This document shows, one piece after another, positions 63,117 through 64,000 of a stretch of DNA of 64,000 nucleotides. Position 1 is the stretch's first letter, and each line of letters starts with the position of its first letter. Position numbers and translations under genes: made by a program. Source of the DNA: DATMRF01 sp035566435 (GTDB lineage: Bacteria; Verrucomicrobiota; Verrucomicrobiia; Limisphaerales; UBA8199); contig DATMRF010000130.1 in the NCBI GenBank assembly GCA_035566435.1, positions 30,107-94,106 on the forward strand. The letters run 5' to 3'. Under the pieces are notes generated by a model. That model ran no database searches. It had not been told where the DNA came from and saw only the letters and a program-made list of their open reading frames with translations.

Positions 63117-63956
63117 GGCACCAACATTCGACCCGTTCGCTTTGTGAGGCGCTGGCGGTTTCACCCAGCGGCTATTACGACTGGCAGGAGCGCCGCCTTT
63201 GCCCAGGCCCACGGGCTTTGGCGAACCAGGCGCTGACCAAAGAGATCACGCAGCTGCACAAGGATAGTCGTAAGACGTACGGCAGTCCGCGGATCCTGGC
63301 CGAACTGCGCAAGAAAGGAGCACGCCACGGACGTGCTCGGGTGTGCCGCATTATGCAGCAGGAGGGCCTTTACGGGCGCCAGAGGGGCCGCTACCACGTC
63401 CAAACCACCGACAGCAACCACGGACCAGCCCATGGCCCCCAACTTCTTGGCCCAGGTGCCCAAAGCCACCGCGCCCAACCAGATCTGGGTGGCCGATGTC
63501 ACTTACCTCAAAACTCCGGAAGGCTGGCTGTTCCTGGCCGCCATCCTGGACCTCTACAGCCGGCGCATCGTCGGTTGGGCCATGAGCCAACGCAACGACA
63601 CCACGCTGGTGCTCGGGGCTCTGGCCATGGCGCTGCTGCATCGCTGCCCTCCGGCCAAGCTGCTGTTCCATACCGACCGCGGCGTCCAATACGCCTCCGG
63701 CGATTACCGGCGAGCTTTGGCTCAGGCCGGCCTGGTCGCCTCCATGAGCCGCAAGGGCAACTGCTACGACAACGCCGCCATGGAAAGTTTCTGGAGCACC
63801 CTCAAACTCGAACTGATCTACCGCCGTGACTTCACCAGCCACAGCCAAGCCCGTAACGAAATCTTCGACTTCATAGAAGCTTTCTACAATCGCCAGCGCT
63901 CTCACAGCTCCCTGGGCTTCCTTTCCCCCGTTGACTTCGAACTCCAAAACAACTAA
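63113..63956 (+). pseudogene. IS3-family transposase OrfB, frameshifted
   Basis: From ATG 63113 the frame encodes the HTH_21-like part (TRSLCEALAVSPSGYYDW, SRKTYGSPRILAELRKKG, RVCRIMQQEGLYGRQRGRY). Near 63430 an extra base, within GGACCAGCCCATGG, shifts the frame; the integrase core continues one frame over (APNQIWVADVTYL with the first D, FHTDRGVQYAS with the second, CYDNAAMESFWSTLK with the E) to 63956. All DDE residues are present, so only the frameshift stops it. Normal IS3 frameshifting occurs at the orfA-orfB junction, not here. Confidence 0.8.
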
Positions 63957-64000
63957 CCAAATGACCTCGTTTTACTCTACGTTTTTTCGAGGCAAGCCCA

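Larger units (their letters stand above)
62714..64000 (+). mobile_element. IS3-family insertion sequence, complete to both inverted repeats
   Basis: The left end at 62714 begins TGGGGCTGCCTCGAA and the right end, read inward from base 64000, begins TGGGCTTGCCTCGAA; 16 of 21 positions agree. The element is 1287 bp, normal for IS3, and holds orfA and a frameshifted orfB. The right flank and target duplication lie outside the window. Confidence 0.85.

Noticed and set aside
62519..63127. Minus-strand frame of 202 codons with HPCHPCHP-like words
   Set aside because: It translates the ACGGATGGC repeats and the antisense of the transposase gene.

Overview
The window looks like chromosomal DNA of a GC-rich bacterium, most probably a Verrucomicrobiota member of the Pedosphaera/Limisphaerales kind. 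The grounds are two prepilin-like proteins carrying the H-X9-DG motif, large secreted Ig-repeat proteins ending in FYRI-type tails, dispersed palindromic repeats in the gaps, and low-complexity arrays with a 10-bp period. Taxonomy is an inference from these signs; no rRNA gene is present. Layout, left to right. 0-5 kb: a minus-strand set of glycan genes (glycosidase-glycosyltransferase fusion, ABC exporter, partial acyltransferase). 5-14 kb: surface and secreted proteins (two H-X9-DG pseudopilins, a 1.1 kb-repeat Ig protein, a linalool dehydratase/isomerase-like protein), a cyclase-family hydrolase and a KdpD/cytidylate-kinase chimera with a broken start. 14.1-15.5 kb: a gene-free stretch built largely of 10-bp-phased degenerate repeats, ending in a strong sigma-70-type promoter. 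15.5-21 kb: a complete assimilatory sulfate reduction operon (cysI, cysH of the APS-reductase type, cysD, cysNC). 21-28.3 kb: housekeeping and small genes (Sel1/PEGA protein, RRM protein, fatty acid desaturase, three small probable DNA-binding proteins, proA, an ATP-grasp-like protein, a MarC-family protein). 28.35-49.35 kb: the most interesting part, a minus-strand hybrid NRPS/PKS cluster. In transcription order it has a stand-alone thioesterase; a 2382-residue protein with the order carbamoyltransferase-A(luciferase-like monooxygenase)-PCP-C-PCP; an A-PCP protein; a 2631-residue KS-AT-ACP-C-A-PCP-TE protein with a useless N-terminal piece of another A domain after the TE; a cyclic-peptide-type ABC exporter; and a decayed Sfp-type phosphopantetheinyl transferase that runs into a 3' remnant of an initiator tRNA gene. 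Reading the specificity positions by eye, both complete A domains of the first two proteins resemble glycine activators, the third resembles a valine activator, and the AT looks malonyl-specific. The product should be a small, oxidised and possibly carbamoylated peptide-ketide released by cysteine-type thioesterases. 49.5-62.1 kb: a plus-strand polysaccharide region (WecG-type glycosyltransferase fused to two STAS domains, family 4 glycosyltransferase, three signalling proteins, a Wzc-like/Wza-like fusion, a second OPX protein, a large secreted protein with a possible caspase-like core). 62.1-64 kb: another 10-bp-phased repeat field, then an IS3-family element whose second inverted repeat ends exactly at the window edge and whose transposase is frameshifted.
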